Origin: Pseudomonas sp. IAC-BECa141
GTDB lineage: Bacteria; Pseudomonadota; Gammaproteobacteria; Pseudomonadales; Pseudomonadaceae
DNA: 64,000 bases
Direction: 5' to 3'
Assembly: GCF_020544405.1 (NCBI RefSeq)
Contig: NZ_CP065410.1
Span: forward strand, 5,795,501-5,859,500
The notes below the pieces were generated by a model, which had not been told where the DNA came from, made no database searches, and saw only the letters and a program-made list of their open reading frames with translations. Positions 8,575-17,701 of the stretch are shown here, in pieces. Positions within the stretch are counted from its first letter, which is position 1. Every line of letters starts with the position of its first letter. The position numbers and the translations under genes are program-made.

Positions 8575-9195
8575 ATGAGAGCTGATCTGGAAATCATCCA
8601 GGAATGGATCCCCGCCGGCAGCCGCGTGCTCGACCTTGGTTGCGGTGATGGCGAGTTGCTGACCTGGCTGCGCGACCACAAGCAGGTCACCGGCTACGGC
8701 CTGGAAAACGACCCGGACAACATCGCCGAGTGCGTGGCCAAAGGCATCAACGTCATCGAGCAGGACCTGGACAAAGGCCTGGGCAACTTCGCCAGCAACA
8801 GCTTCGACGTGGTGGTGATGACCCAGGCCCTGCAAGCCGTGCATTACCCGGACAGGATCCTCGACGAAATGCTGCGGGTCGGCCGCCAGTGCATCATCAC
8901 GTTCCCCAACTTCGGCCACTGGCGCTGCCGCTGGTATCTGGCGAGCAAGGGCCGGATGCCAGTGTCCGAGTTCCTGCCGTACACCTGGTACAACACGCCG
9001 AACATCCACTTCTGCACCTTCGAAGACTTTGAAGAACTTTGCCGCGAACGTGAGGCGAAGGTCATTGATCGGCTTGCCGTGGATCAACAGCACCGCCACG
9101 GGTGGGCCAGTAAGCTATGGCCTAATCTGTTAGGTGAGATCGGTATCTACCGCGTCAGCAGCCCGGGGCTTGCGGATCACAGAATCGCGGTCTGA
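8575..9195 (+). CDS. metW: Methionine biosynthesis protein MetW
   Basis: A 206-residue class I SAM-methyltransferase-fold protein with motif I VLDLGCGDGELL near residue 22. MetW is always found beside metX in pseudomonads and related bacteria and is needed for full methionine synthesis, apparently by supporting MetX; no methylated product is established. Starts at 8575, seven bases after the metX stop, so the two form one operon. Confidence 0.94.
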   Translation: MRADLEIIQEWIPAGSRVLDLGCGDGELLTWLRDHKQVTGYGLENDPDNIAECVAKGINVIEQDLDKGLGNFASNSFDVVVMTQALQAVHYPDRILDEMLRVGRQCIITFPNFGHWRCRWYLASKGRMPVSEFLPYTWYNTPNIHFCTFEDFEELCREREAKVIDRLAVDQQHRHGWASKLWPNLLGEIGIYRVSSPGLADHRIAV

Positions 9196-9221
9196 ACCAC
9201 GACATTGCGAGGAGAACGAAC

Positions 9222-9656
9222 ATGGGACGCTTGATTACCGTGCTATTGGCCGCCTGCCTGAGCCTGTCGGCCGTTGCCGCCGATGCCATCAAGGGCGAGC
9301 GCAAGGAAGTGTTCGGTGATGTCACCGTGCATTACAACACCTTCAATTCCACCTACCTGACGCCGGACATCGCCAAGGCTGCCGAGCTGGTCCGCAGCAA
9401 GAACCAGGGCGTGATCAATGTCTCGGTGATCAAGGACGGCAAGCCGTTGATCGCCAACGTCACCGGTACGGTGAAAGATCTGACCAGCCAGAGCGTGCCG
9501 CTGACCTTCCGCCAGGTCACCGAACAGGGCGCGATCTATTACATCGCCCAGTACCCGGTGGAACAGCAGGAAACCCGCACCTTTGAAATCAAGGTGCAGA
9601 CCGGCGACAAGATCAACACCATCAATTTCAACCAAGAGCTTTTCCCTGGCCAATGA
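9222..9656 (+). CDS. DUF4426 domain periplasmic protein
   Basis: A 144-residue protein with a signal peptide (residues 1-20, ending SAVAADA), then a beta-rich DUF4426 domain beginning [12 protein letters not shown]. It is regularly found between metW and rdgB in Pseudomonas. Function unknown. A good ribosome site (cgaggag) precedes the ATG; the stop overlaps the rdgB start (ATGA at 9653). Confidence 0.85.
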   Translation: MGRLITVLLAACLSLSAVAADAIKGERKEVFGDVTVHYNTFNSTYLTPDIAKAAELVRSKNQGVINVSVIKDGKPLIANVTGTVKDLTSQSVPLTFRQVTEQGAIYYIAQYPVEQQETRTFEIKVQTGDKINTINFNQELFPGQ

Positions 9657-10249
9657 TCAATCTCAAGCAACTCGTACTGGCCAGCCACAACGCCGGCAAA
9701 CTCAAGGAACTCCAGGCCATGCTCGGCGATTCGGTGCAATTGCGCTCGATCGGCGAATTCAGCAGCGTGGAGCCGGAAGAAACCGGCCTGTCTTTCGTCG
9801 AGAACGCGATCCTCAAGGCCCGCAATGCCGCGCGCATCTCCGGGCTGCCGGCGCTGGCCGACGATTCGGGCCTGGCAGTGGATTTCCTCGGCGGTGCGCC
9901 GGGCATCTATTCGGCGCGTTATGCCGACGGCAAGGGCGACGCGGCGAACAATGCCAAGCTGCTCGACGCCTTGAAGGATGTGCCTGAAGCCGAACGCGGC
10001 GCACAGTTCGTCTGCGTGCTGGCGCTGGTGCGTCACGCCGACGACCCGCTGCCAATCCTCTGCGAAGGCCTTTGGCACGGGCGCATCCTGACCGCTGCCA
10101 GCGGTGAGCACGGTTTCGGCTACGACCCGCTGTTCTGGGTGCCGGAGCGTAACCTGTCCAGCGCCGAGCTGAGCCCGAGCGACAAGAACCAGATCAGCCA
10201 CCGCGCCCGCGCAATGAATCTGCTGCGCCAGCGTCTGGGCTTGAAATGA
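9653..10249 (+). CDS. rdgB: XTP/dITP diphosphatase (non-canonical purine NTPase)
   Basis: A 198-residue Ham1/RdgB enzyme that hydrolyses dITP, ITP and XTP to monophosphates, keeping deaminated purines out of nucleic acids. N-terminal [14 protein letters not shown] is the triphosphate loop; [15 protein letters not shown] and [12 protein letters not shown] bind Mg2+; the C-terminus has [12 protein letters not shown] and ISHRARAM. It overlaps DUF4426 at its start and hemW at its stop, both by ATGA. Confidence 0.96.
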   Translation: MINLKQLVLASHNAGKLKELQAMLGDSVQLRSIGEFSSVEPEETGLSFVENAILKARNAARISGLPALADDSGLAVDFLGGAPGIYSARYADGKGDAANNAKLLDALKDVPEAERGAQFVCVLALVRHADDPLPILCEGLWHGRILTAASGEHGFGYDPLFWVPERNLSSAELSPSDKNQISHRARAMNLLRQRLGLK

Positions 10250-11451
10250 CCGGTGACTCTTCCGCGTCGCCACTGATCGTCGGTGGCGCCGCCTCCTCGC
10301 CTCGGACGCCGTTGCCGACGCTGCCGCCCCTGGCGCTGTACATCCACATCCCGTGGTGTGTGCGCAAATGCCCCTATTGCGACTTCAACTCCCACACCGC
10401 CAGCCCGGTGCTGCCGGAGCAGGAATACGTCGATGCGTTGCTGGCTGACCTCGATCAGGATCTGCACGCAGTGTATGGCCGTGAGTTGAGTTCGATCTTC
10501 TTCGGCGGCGGCACACCGAGCCTGTTCAGCGCTGAAGCACTCGGTCGCTTGCTGGAAGGCGTGAAACAGCGCATTCCGTTTGCCGATGACATCGAGATCA
10601 CCCTGGAAGCCAACCCCGGAACCTTCGAACAAGAGAAGTTCGTCGCCTACCGCAAACTGGGGATCAATCGCCTGTCGATCGGCATCCAGAGCTTCCAGCA
10701 GGAAAAACTCAAGGCCCTCGGCCGTATCCACAACGGCGACGAAGCGGTACGCGCCGCCGGCATGGCGCGTCAGGCCGGGTTCGATAACTTCAACCTCGAC
10801 CTGATGCACGGCTTGCCGGACCAGTCGCTGGACGATGCCCTGAGCGATCTGCTCCAGGCGATCGAACTGAAGCCGACGCATATTTCCTGGTATCAGCTGA
10901 CGCTGGAGCCGAACACCGTGTTCTGGAACCAGCCGCCGGTGCTGCCGGAAGACGACACGCTGTGGGACATTCAAGAGGCCGGACAGGCGCTGCTGGCCGA
11001 GCACGGTTACGCGCAATATGAAGTTTCGGCCTATGCGCAACCGGGTCGCCCGGCGCGGCACAACCTGAATTACTGGAGCTTCGGCGACTTCATCGGTATC
11101 GGCGCCGGCGCCCACGGCAAGCTCAGTCACCCGGACGGGCGCATCGTCCGCACCTGGAAGACGCGCCTGCCGAAGGACTACCTCAACCCGGCCAAAAGCT
11201 TCCAGGCAGGCGAGAAAGCCCTCACCAACGACGAAATGCCGTTCGAGTTCCTGATGAACGCCCTGCGCCTGACCGCCGGCGTCGAATCGCGTCTGTACCC
11301 GGAGCGCACCGGACTGCCGCTGGAGAGTCTCGACGAACACCGGCGCGAGGCCGAACAAAGCGGTCTGTTGCAGGTCGAACCGTCACGTCTGGCGGCCACC
11401 GAGCGCGGACAGCTGTTCCTCAATGACTTGCTGCAGAAATTTCTGAGCTGA
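10246..11451 (+). CDS. hemW: HemW, radical SAM heme chaperone
   Basis: A 401-residue protein formerly annotated as oxygen-independent coproporphyrinogen III oxidase. The radical SAM motif is [14 protein letters not shown] (CxxxCxxC, near residue 40), followed by [10 protein letters not shown]. It has the extra C-terminal HemN_C domain. HemW proteins bind heme and are thought to deliver it to respiratory enzymes; they lack HemN activity. Starts inside the rdgB stop codon, so is coupled to it. Confidence 0.94.
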   Translation: MTGDSSASPLIVGGAASSPRTPLPTLPPLALYIHIPWCVRKCPYCDFNSHTASPVLPEQEYVDALLADLDQDLHAVYGRELSSIFFGGGTPSLFSAEALGRLLEGVKQRIPFADDIEITLEANPGTFEQEKFVAYRKLGINRLSIGIQSFQQEKLKALGRIHNGDEAVRAAGMARQAGFDNFNLDLMHGLPDQSLDDALSDLLQAIELKPTHISWYQLTLEPNTVFWNQPPVLPEDDTLWDIQEAGQALLAEHGYAQYEVSAYAQPGRPARHNLNYWSFGDFIGIGAGAHGKLSHPDGRIVRTWKTRLPKDYLNPAKSFQAGEKALTNDEMPFEFLMNALRLTAGVESRLYPERTGLPLESLDEHRREAEQSGLLQVEPSRLAATERGQLFLNDLLQKFLS

Positions 11452-11470
11452 CCGCTCTTAAGGAAACCGC

Positions 11471-11794
11471 ATGGATTTGATACTCGACCTGCTCACCACC
11501 GTGTCCCGCTGGAGCCGCAGCAACCTCTCGGAAATCGCTCTGGCGCTGGTGGGCTGTCTGCTGGTGCTGTTTGGCGCCGACTTCAAGGGCTGGGTCGAGC
11601 AACGGCTGGGCAGCATCGCCGGCGCCCTGCGCGTCCCGCTGATGGCCCTGCTGTGCATGATCGGCAGCGGCGCGGCGCTGATTTACGCCACACCTTGGGT
11701 GGTGAAGGGGCTGAGCCAGTTCAACAACTACAGCCTGGCGCCGGTGTTGCTGGTGGTGCTGGTGTTGATCGGCGTGGTCGCGGATCGCCGCTGA
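11471..11794 (+). CDS. DUF3392 family small membrane protein
   Basis: A 107-residue protein with hydrophobic stretches at about residues 18-36, 52-72 and 82-104, matching the DUF3392 family that commonly follows hemW in Pseudomonas. ATG 11471 has an upstream taaggaa. Function unknown; inner membrane by prediction. Confidence 0.8.
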   Translation: MDLILDLLTTVSRWSRSNLSEIALALVGCLLVLFGADFKGWVEQRLGSIAGALRVPLMALLCMIGSGAALIYATPWVVKGLSQFNNYSLAPVLLVVLVLIGVVADRR

Positions 11795-11817
11795 TTTTCA
11801 GCTACTACCCAAAACGA

Positions 11818-11909
11818 CTGTGGGAGCGAGCTTGCTCGCGATGGCGGTGTAACAGACGACATAAATGTTGAATGTGACGGCCTCATCGCGAGCAAGCTCG
11901 CTCCCACAG
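11818..11909. repeat. REPIN: two inverted REP sequences
   Basis: ctgtgggagcgagcttgctc (11818-) and its inverse gagcaagctcgctcccacag (to 11909) face each other across about 40 bases. It lies between the converging DUF3392 and trmB genes; a T-run follows at 11910, so it may also terminate transcription. Confidence 0.88.
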
Positions 11910-11926
11910 TTTTTATTGCGTGATGC

Positions 11927-12652
11927 TTAGGACTGCTTTTCGAACTTCAGATCCCACACGCCATGCCCAAGACGTTCGCCGCGGCGTTCGAACTTGGTGA
12001 TCGGGCGTTCGACCGGGCGTGGCACGCACTTGCCGTCTTCGGCGAGGTTGCGGTAGCCCGGGGCGACGTTCATCACTTCCAGCATGTATTCGGCGTATGG
12101 CTCCCAGTCGGTGGCCATGTGCAGAATGCCGCCAACCTTCAGCTTGCTGCGCACCAGTTCAGCGAAGGACGCCTGAACAATGCGGCGCTTGTGGTGACGG
12201 CTCTTGTGCCACGGATCCGGGAAGAACAGCATCAGGCGATCGAGGCTGTTGTCGGCGATGCAGCGGTTGAGCACTTCGATCGCGTCGCAATCGTAGACCC
12301 GCAGGTTGGTCAGGCCCTGAGTCAGCACGCCATTGAGCAGCGCGCCGACACCCGGACGGTGAACTTCGACACCGATGAAATCCTGTTCCGGCGCAGCGGC
12401 GGCCATTTCCAGCAGCGAGTGGCCCATGCCGAAACCGATCTCCAGCGAACGCGGCGCGGAACGGCCGAACACCTGGTCGTAATCCACCGGCGCATCGGCC
12501 AGCGGCAGGACGAACTTCGGCGCGCCCTGATCCAGGCCGCGCTGCTGGCCTTCGGTCATGCGCCCGGCGCGCATCACAAAACTCTTGATGCGGCGGTGTT
12601 GGCGCTCGTCGCCTTGTTCCGTCTGGATTGGCGTGTCGTTCGATTCAGTCAT
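11927..12652 (-). CDS. trmB: tRNA (guanine-N7-)-methyltransferase
   Basis: A 241-residue SAM-dependent enzyme that forms m7G46 in tRNA. Visible motifs: [15 protein letters not shown] (SAM binding), [18 protein letters not shown] (catalytic Pro-Asp-Pro and basic tRNA-binding stretch) and the C-terminal region with [17 protein letters not shown]. The ATG at 12652 is chosen over the preceding TTG. It lies 9 bases downstream of thiG on the same strand, an arrangement usual in Pseudomonas. Confidence 0.95.
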   Translation of the reverse strand: MTESNDTPIQTEQGDERQHRRIKSFVMRAGRMTEGQQRGLDQGAPKFVLPLADAPVDYDQVFGRSAPRSLEIGFGMGHSLLEMAAAAPEQDFIGVEVHRPGVGALLNGVLTQGLTNLRVYDCDAIEVLNRCIADNSLDRLMLFFPDPWHKSRHHKRRIVQASFAELVRSKLKVGGILHMATDWEPYAEYMLEVMNVAPGYRNLAEDGKCVPRPVERPITKFERRGERLGHGVWDLKFEKQS

Positions 12653-12661
12653 CAATAGCTC

Positions 12662-13456
12662 TTACTTGATCAGACCATCCAGCGGCGAAGAGGCACTGGC
12701 ATAGAGTTTTTTCGGCATGCGGCCGGCGAGGTAGGCCAGGCGGCCCGCGACGATCGCGTGTTTCATGGCTTCAGCCATCATGATCGGCTGCTGGGCGTGG
12801 GCGATGGCCGAGTTCATCAGCACGGCGTCACAGCCCAGCTCCATCGAGATGGTGGCGTCGGAAGCGGTGCCGACACCGGCATCCACCAGCACCGGGATCT
12901 TGGCTTCTTCGAGGATGATCTGCAGGTTGTACGGATTGCAGATCCCCAGGCCCGAACCGATCAGACCGGCCAGCGGCATCACCGCGATGCAGCCGATTTC
13001 CGCCAGTTGCCGGGCGATGATCGGGTCATCACTGGTGTAGACCATCACGTCGAAACCTTCCTTGACCAGCACTTCGGCGGCCTTGAGGGTTTCAATCACG
13101 TTGGGGAACAGGGTTTTCTGGTCGGCCAGCACTTCCAGCTTCACCAGGTTGTGGCCATCGAGCAGCTCACGGGCCAGGCGGCAGGTGCGCACGGCTTCCA
13201 CCGCGTCGTAGCAGCCTGCGGTGTTCGGCAGGAAGGTGTAGCGATCCGGCGACAGCACTTCGAGCAGGTTCGGCTCGCCTTCGATCTGGCCCAGGTTGGT
13301 GCGGCGCACGGCGAAGGTGACGATCTCGGCACCCGAGGCTTCGATGGCCAGGCGGGTTTCTTCCATGTCACGGTACTTGCCGGTACCGACCAGCAAACGC
13401 GACTGGTAAGTACGACCGGCCAGAACGAAAGGCTTGTCGCTACGAACGATGCTCAT
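12662..13456 (-). CDS. thiG: Thiazole synthase
   Basis: A 264-residue TIM-barrel enzyme that makes the thiazole phosphate moiety of thiamine from DXP, dehydroglycine and ThiS thiocarboxylate. The Schiff-base lysine lies in [15 protein letters not shown], with [12 protein letters not shown] and [11 protein letters not shown] for phosphate binding. It follows thiS by 60 bases and precedes trmB. No TPP riboswitch is visible ahead of thiSG. Confidence 0.96.
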   Translation of the reverse strand: MSIVRSDKPFVLAGRTYQSRLLVGTGKYRDMEETRLAIEASGAEIVTFAVRRTNLGQIEGEPNLLEVLSPDRYTFLPNTAGCYDAVEAVRTCRLARELLDGHNLVKLEVLADQKTLFPNVIETLKAAEVLVKEGFDVMVYTSDDPIIARQLAEIGCIAVMPLAGLIGSGLGICNPYNLQIILEEAKIPVLVDAGVGTASDATISMELGCDAVLMNSAIAHAQQPIMMAEAMKHAIVAGRLAYLAGRMPKKLYASASSPLDGLIK

Positions 13457-13516
13457 GGGGAATCCTCTGTTGGGGTGAGGGTCTTGCAGAATTGTCGGCC
13501 CATGCAGGCCTGGCGA

Positions 13517-13717
13517 CTAGCCGCCGCCTATCGCGTGCACGACTTCGACATTGTCGCCGTCGTTCAGCGTGGTGTCGGCGTGCTGGCTGCGCGGGACGAT
13601 ATCCAGATTGAGTTCGACCGCGACGCGGCGTCCGGTCAGGTCCAGACGGGTCAGCAGGGCCGCAACGGTTTCACCGTCGGGCAGTTCAAAGGATTCACCG
13701 TTCAACTGAATGCGCAT
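13517..13717 (-). CDS. thiS: Sulfur carrier protein ThiS
   Basis: A 66-residue ubiquitin-like protein starting [12 protein letters not shown] and ending in the Gly-Gly tail (HAIGGG) that is adenylated and thiocarboxylated to donate sulfur to ThiG. The methionine at 13717 fits the family length; the frame extends six codons further upstream. It lies directly upstream of its partner thiG. Confidence 0.93.
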   Translation of the reverse strand: MRIQLNGESFELPDGETVAALLTRLDLTGRRVAVELNLDIVPRSQHADTTLNDGDNVEVVHAIGGG

Positions 13718-13789
13718 GCGCAACGCCGCCATCACTTTTTAGGGGGTGGCATTCTAGCCCGATCATGACCTAAAGGTCAGCACCAAGCG

Positions 13790-14170
13790 TCAAGCGGTTG
13801 GCTGCAGGCGCCAGGCGGCGAGTCCGAGGCACAGCCAGCCGATCAGGAATGCCAGGCCACCGAATGGGGTGATGATGCCGAGCTTGCCGATGCCGAGGGT
13901 GGTCAACAGGTACAGGCTGCCGGAGAACAGCAGGATACCGACGGTGAACGAGATACCGGCCCAGGCGACCAGACGCCCCTGAAGCTGCGTGGCCAGCAGC
14001 GCCACGCCGAACAGCGCCAATGCGTGTACCAACTGATACGTGACGCCAGTGTGGAAGATCGCCAGGTAATCCGGGGTCAGGCGGTTTTTCAGGCCATGGG
14101 CGGCGAATGCGCCAAGGCCGACACCCGTGAAACCAAAGAAGGCAGCCAGCATCAGAAAGCTACGCAGCAT
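13790..14170 (-). CDS. DUF423 family membrane protein (YgdD-like)
   Basis: A 126-residue protein with four hydrophobic segments and the family signature GVGLGAFAAHGLKNRL near residue 17, followed by FHTGVTYQLVHALAL. Function unknown. The start at 14170 has ggagttctac upstream; a nominal upstream start four codons earlier lacks this spacing. It is divergent from mtgA. Confidence 0.87.
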   Translation of the reverse strand: MLRSFLMLAAFFGFTGVGLGAFAAHGLKNRLTPDYLAIFHTGVTYQLVHALALFGVALLATQLQGRLVAWAGISFTVGILLFSGSLYLLTTLGIGKLGIITPFGGLAFLIGWLCLGLAAWRLQPTA

Positions 14171-14205
14171 GTAGAACTCCACTCAGACTCGATCGGCAGG
14201 GTCTG

Positions 14206-14211
14206 TATAAT
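14206..14211 (+). promoter_or_regulatory. Putative -10 box of mtgA
   Basis: TATAAT lies 33 bases ahead of the mtgA start in the short divergent gap with DUF423. No good -35 hexamer is seen at 17 bases, so this is tentative. Confidence 0.4.
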
Positions 14212-14244
14212 GGCCCGCTCAACCGGTTCGGCCAAGCCATCTCT

Positions 14245-14967
14245 ATGCTGCGTTTATTTCTCCGTCGTTTCACGAAGGCCCTGCTCTGGTTCGCGGGCGG
14301 CAGCGTATTGCTGGTGTTGGTGTTTCGCTTCGTGCCGCCGCCGGGCACGGCGTTGATGGTCGAGCGAAAGATCGAATCCTGGGTCGACGGCGAGCCGATC
14401 GATCTGCAACGCACCTGGAAGCCGTGGGACGAGATCTCCGATGATCTGAAGGTCGCGGTGATTGCCGGCGAAGACCAGAAATTCCCCGAGCACTGGGGTT
14501 TTGACCTGAGTGCAATCAAGGCAGCACTGGCCCACAACGAACTCGGCGGTTCGATTCGCGGCGCCAGTACCCTGAGCCAGCAAGTGTCGAAGAACCTGTT
14601 CCTGTGGTCGGGCCGCAGTTATCTGCGCAAAGGCCTGGAAGCCTGGTTCACCGCGTTGATCGAAGTGTTCTGGCCCAAGCAGCGGATTCTCGAGGTGTAC
14701 CTGAACAGCGTCGAGTGGGATGACGGCGTGTTCGGCGCCGAAGCGGCGGCACGGCATCACTTCGGCGTAGGTGCCAAGTCATTGTCCCGGCAGCAGGCGA
14801 GTTATCTGGCGGCCGTACTGCCGAATCCTCGGGTGTGGAGCGCCAGTCATCCGACTGCTTACGTGTCGCGCCGCGCCGGATGGATTCGCCAGCAGATGAG
14901 CCAGCTGGGTGGCGACAGCTATCTGCTGACACTCGATGAGTCACGTCGGGCACCCTGGGCCCAATGA
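14245..14967 (+). CDS. mtgA: Monofunctional peptidoglycan glycosyltransferase
   Basis: A 240-residue GT51 enzyme that polymerises lipid II without a transpeptidase domain. One N-terminal membrane anchor (about residues 13-32) is followed by the catalytic motif AGEDQKFPEHWGFD containing the essential glutamate, GASTLSQQVSKNLFLW, and RILEVYLNSVEWDDGVFGAEAAARHHF. Length and order match MtgA. It converges on rpoH across a shared terminator. Confidence 0.95.
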   Translation: MLRLFLRRFTKALLWFAGGSVLLVLVFRFVPPPGTALMVERKIESWVDGEPIDLQRTWKPWDEISDDLKVAVIAGEDQKFPEHWGFDLSAIKAALAHNELGGSIRGASTLSQQVSKNLFLWSGRSYLRKGLEAWFTALIEVFWPKQRILEVYLNSVEWDDGVFGAEAAARHHFGVGAKSLSRQQASYLAAVLPNPRVWSASHPTAYVSRRAGWIRQQMSQLGGDSYLLTLDESRRAPWAQ

Positions 14968-14986
14968 GTTTCTGAAGCGCACACGA

Positions 14987-15022
14987 AAACGCCCCGATCA
15001 TCACTGATCGGGGCGTTTTTTA
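14987..15022. terminator. Bidirectional terminator between mtgA and rpoH
   Basis: aaaacgccccgatca / tgatcggggcgtttttt forms an 11-12 bp GC-rich stem with A and T tracts on either side, so it can serve both converging genes. Confidence 0.92.
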
Positions 15023-15037
15023 TTGCCAGACTACCGG

Positions 15038-15892
15038 TTATGCGGCAATCGACAACTTGAGCTTGTTCATCGCGCTCTTCTCGAGCTGACGGATCCGCTC
15101 GGCCGACACGTTGTACTTCTGCGCCAGATCGTGCAGCGTGGCTTTCTCTTCTGCCAGCCAGCGCTGGTAGAGAATGTCGCGGCTGCGTTCGTCCAGCACT
15201 TCCAGCGCTTCGTGCAGATTGTGATTGGAGTTGTCGCTCCAGTCGGCATCTTCCAGTTGACGCGCCGGGTCGTACCGGTGGTCTTCCAGGTAGTTGGCCG
15301 GCGACTGGAAAGCACTGTCGTCGTCGGCTTCGGCAGCCGGGTCGAAGGCCATGTCATGGCCGGTCAGGCGACTTTCCATCTCACGCACTTCACGCGGCTC
15401 GACGCCGAGGCTTTCCGCCACACGGTGGACTTCCTCGTTGTTCAGCCAGGCCAGACGCTTCTTCTGGCTGCGCAGGTTGAAGAACAGCTTGCGCTGGGCC
15501 TTGGTGGTCGCGACTTTCACGATCCGCCAGTTGCGCAGGATGAACTCGTGAATCTCGGCCTTGATCCAGTGCACCGCGAAGGACACCAGACGCACGCCCA
15601 TTTCCGGGTTGAAACGCTTAACGGCCTTCATCAGGCCGACGTTACCTTCCTGGATCAGGTCAGCCTGAGCCAGACCGTAGCCGGAATAGCTACGGGCGAT
15701 GTGTACGACAAACCGCAGGTGGGCGAGCACCATCTGCCGAGCCGCCCCCAGATCCTGCTCATAGTAGAGACTCTCGGCCAGTTCACGCTCCTGCTCCGGC
15801 GTCAGCAATGGAATGCTGTTGACGGTGTGCACGTAGGCTTCCAGGTTTGCGCCTGGAACCAATGCATACGCAGGTTGCAAAGAATTGGACAT
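15038..15892 (-). CDS. rpoH: RNA polymerase heat-shock sigma factor RpoH (sigma-32)
   Basis: A 284-residue sigma-70-family factor. Region 2 contains [23 protein letters not shown] (shown here by its first part [12 protein letters not shown]) and the RpoH-type [21 protein letters not shown]; region 4 ends in an HTH around [19 protein letters not shown]. The start at 15892 gives the standard length and has GGAGG nine bases upstream; the longer frame starting at 15958 has no ribosome site. It directs transcription of chaperone and protease genes after heat shock. It lies downstream of ftsYEX on the same strand, as in E. coli. Confidence 0.97.
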   Translation of the reverse strand: MSNSLQPAYALVPGANLEAYVHTVNSIPLLTPEQERELAESLYYEQDLGAARQMVLAHLRFVVHIARSYSGYGLAQADLIQEGNVGLMKAVKRFNPEMGVRLVSFAVHWIKAEIHEFILRNWRIVKVATTKAQRKLFFNLRSQKKRLAWLNNEEVHRVAESLGVEPREVREMESRLTGHDMAFDPAAEADDDSAFQSPANYLEDHRYDPARQLEDADWSDNSNHNLHEALEVLDERSRDILYQRWLAEEKATLHDLAQKYNVSAERIRQLEKSAMNKLKLSIAA

Positions 15893-15941
15893 ACGGAAAA
15901 ACCTCCGACTTACATACTCATGCTTTTCAGCATTGCGAAAA

Positions 15942-15990
15942 ATTGACCGGAAACTCAAATGAAAGTTTCCTTAACCACTGAAAGGTCAAT
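15942..15990 (-). promoter_or_regulatory. Nested inverted repeats in the ftsX-rpoH gap
   Basis: An inner stem ggaaact (15949-15955) / agtttcc (15964-15970) lies inside an outer pair attgacc (15942-15948) / ggtcaat (15984-15990). Read in the rpoH direction the inner hairpin is followed by ggtcaattttt, so it may terminate ftsX transcripts, or it may lie in the rpoH leader. Confidence 0.45.
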
Positions 15991-16007
15991 CACGCGCAAA
16001 AAAGATT

Positions 16008-17033
16008 CTACTTCGGCGCCAACTCCCTGAGATGACGTGCGACTGCAATCCATGCACCGATATAACCCAACAGCACCGCGCCAAGCAAGAGCGACAGACC
16101 GTCGGCAACTGGCACGCCGGCCAGTGCGAAGTCACTGCCGTACAAGCCGGCCAGCCCGACCACCGCGTCATTCAGCCAGTCCAGGCCGAACGCCAATACA
16201 CCCCAGGACAGCAGCCCCGCACCGAAGCCATACAACGCGCCCATATAAAGGAAAGGACGACGCACATAGCTGTCGGTGCCGCCGACGAGTTTAATCACTT
16301 CTATCTCGGTGCGGCGGTTTTCAATATGAAGACGAATGGTATTGCCTATCACCAAAAGCAATGCGGAAACCAGCAACACCGTCAGACCGAACACAAAACG
16401 GTCGCCGAGCTTGAGGATGGCGGCCAGACGCTCGACCCAGACTAGATCAAGTTGCGCCTGTTGTACCTTCGGCAGCTCGGAAAGTTTTTGTCTTAATGCT
16501 TCCAGGGTCGACTTGTCGACCTCGTTCGGCGTCACCAGCACCACGCCCGGCAGCGGGTTTTCCGGCAGCTCGCGCAGGGCTTCGCCCAGTCCCGACTGCT
16601 GCTGGAATTCTTCCAGCGCCTGGTCGCGGCCGACATATTCAGCATCAGCTACGCCGGGCATGCCTTTGATCTGGTCGCGCAACGCTTCGCCCTGAGACGG
16701 ACTGGCCTCGAGCTCCAGGTACAGCGAAATCTGCGCCGCGCGCTGCCACGAGCCGCCCAGGCGCTCGACGTTGCTCAGCAACAGCGAAAGCCCCATCGGC
16801 AGGCTCAGGGCAACCGCCATCACCATGCAGGTGAAGAAGCTGCCGATCGGCTGCTTGCCGAGACGGCGCAGGCTGTCGATCCAGCTGGCGCGATGGCTTT
16901 CGATCCAGGCACGGAACAATGTGGCGAAATCCGGGCCGTCGTCATCGTCGTGCTTTTTCTTCTTTGGCGGTTGCGGATCGGCTGCCTTCGGGGCCACGCG
17001 CTCGGAAACCTTCGGACTACGTGTTGCACTCAT
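16008..17033 (-). CDS. ftsX: Cell division protein FtsX
   Basis: A 341-residue membrane partner of FtsE. A cytoplasmic N-terminal tail rich in Lys/Asp (PKKKKHDDDD) precedes the first membrane helix near residue 70, followed by a periplasmic loop of about 130 residues and three further membrane segments in the C-terminal FtsX domain. FtsEX activates septal peptidoglycan hydrolases through the periplasmic loop. The start overlaps the ftsE stop by 4 bases. Confidence 0.95.
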   Translation of the reverse strand: MSATRSPKVSERVAPKAADPQPPKKKKHDDDDGPDFATLFRAWIESHRASWIDSLRRLGKQPIGSFFTCMVMAVALSLPMGLSLLLSNVERLGGSWQRAAQISLYLELEASPSQGEALRDQIKGMPGVADAEYVGRDQALEEFQQQSGLGEALRELPENPLPGVVLVTPNEVDKSTLEALRQKLSELPKVQQAQLDLVWVERLAAILKLGDRFVFGLTVLLVSALLLVIGNTIRLHIENRRTEIEVIKLVGGTDSYVRRPFLYMGALYGFGAGLLSWGVLAFGLDWLNDAVVGLAGLYGSDFALAGVPVADGLSLLLGAVLLGYIGAWIAVARHLRELAPK

Positions 17034-17701
17034 ACGCCGGCCTCCCCGTCGCCGATCAATCGGCCGCGTTGCAGAGTCAGCATGCGATGGCGCATGCGCG
17101 CGATCAGCGCCAGGTCGTGACTGGCGATCAGCACGCTGGTGCCCAGACGGTTGATGTCTTCGAACACGCCCATGATCTCGGCCGCCAGACGCGGGTCGAG
17201 GTTACCGGTCGGTTCGTCCGCCAGCAGCAAAGCCGGACGGTGAACGATGGCGCGGGCAATGCCGACGCGCTGTTGCTGACCGGTGGAGAGGTCGCCCGGA
17301 TACAGTTCGGCCTTGTCCGACAGCGCCACACGCTCCAGCGCCGAATCGACGCGCTTGGCGATTTCAACCTTGGACAGCCCGAGAATCTGCAACGGCAGCG
17401 CGACGTTGTTGAACACCGTGCGATCAAACAACAGTTGATGGTTCTGGAACACCACACCGATCTGTCGGCGCAGGAACGGAATCTGCGCATTGCTGATGGT
17501 GCTCAGGTCCTGTCCGGCCAGCAGCAGTTTGCCGCTGGTCGGACGCTCCATCGCCAACAACAGGCGCAACAATGTGGATTTACCGGCACCGGAGTGGCCG
17601 GTGACAAACAGGAACTCGCCGCGACGGACTCGAAAGCTCAGCTCATGCAAGCCGACGTGACCGTTCGGGTAGCGCTTACCGACCTGTTCGAAACGAATCA
17701 T
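17030..17701 (-). CDS. ftsE: Cell division ATP-binding protein FtsE
   Basis: A 223-residue ABC ATPase with Walker A GHSGAGKSTLLRLL, signature LSTGQQQRVGIARAI and Walker B LLLADEPTGNLD. It binds FtsX and couples ATP hydrolysis to septal cell-wall hydrolysis. It overlaps ftsY upstream and ftsX downstream by ATGA junctions, so the three are one translational unit. Confidence 0.97.
   Translation of the reverse strand: MIRFEQVGKRYPNGHVGLHELSFRVRRGEFLFVTGHSGAGKSTLLRLLLAMERPTSGKLLLAGQDLSTISNAQIPFLRRQIGVVFQNHQLLFDRTVFNNVALPLQILGLSKVEIAKRVDSALERVALSDKAELYPGDLSTGQQQRVGIARAIVHRPALLLADEPTGNLDPRLAAEIMGVFEDINRLGTSVLIASHDLALIARMRHRMLTLQRGRLIGDGEAGV

Noticed and set aside
13457..13790. TPP riboswitch ahead of thiSG
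   Set aside because: No THI-box conserved segments could be found before thiS or between thiS and thiG.
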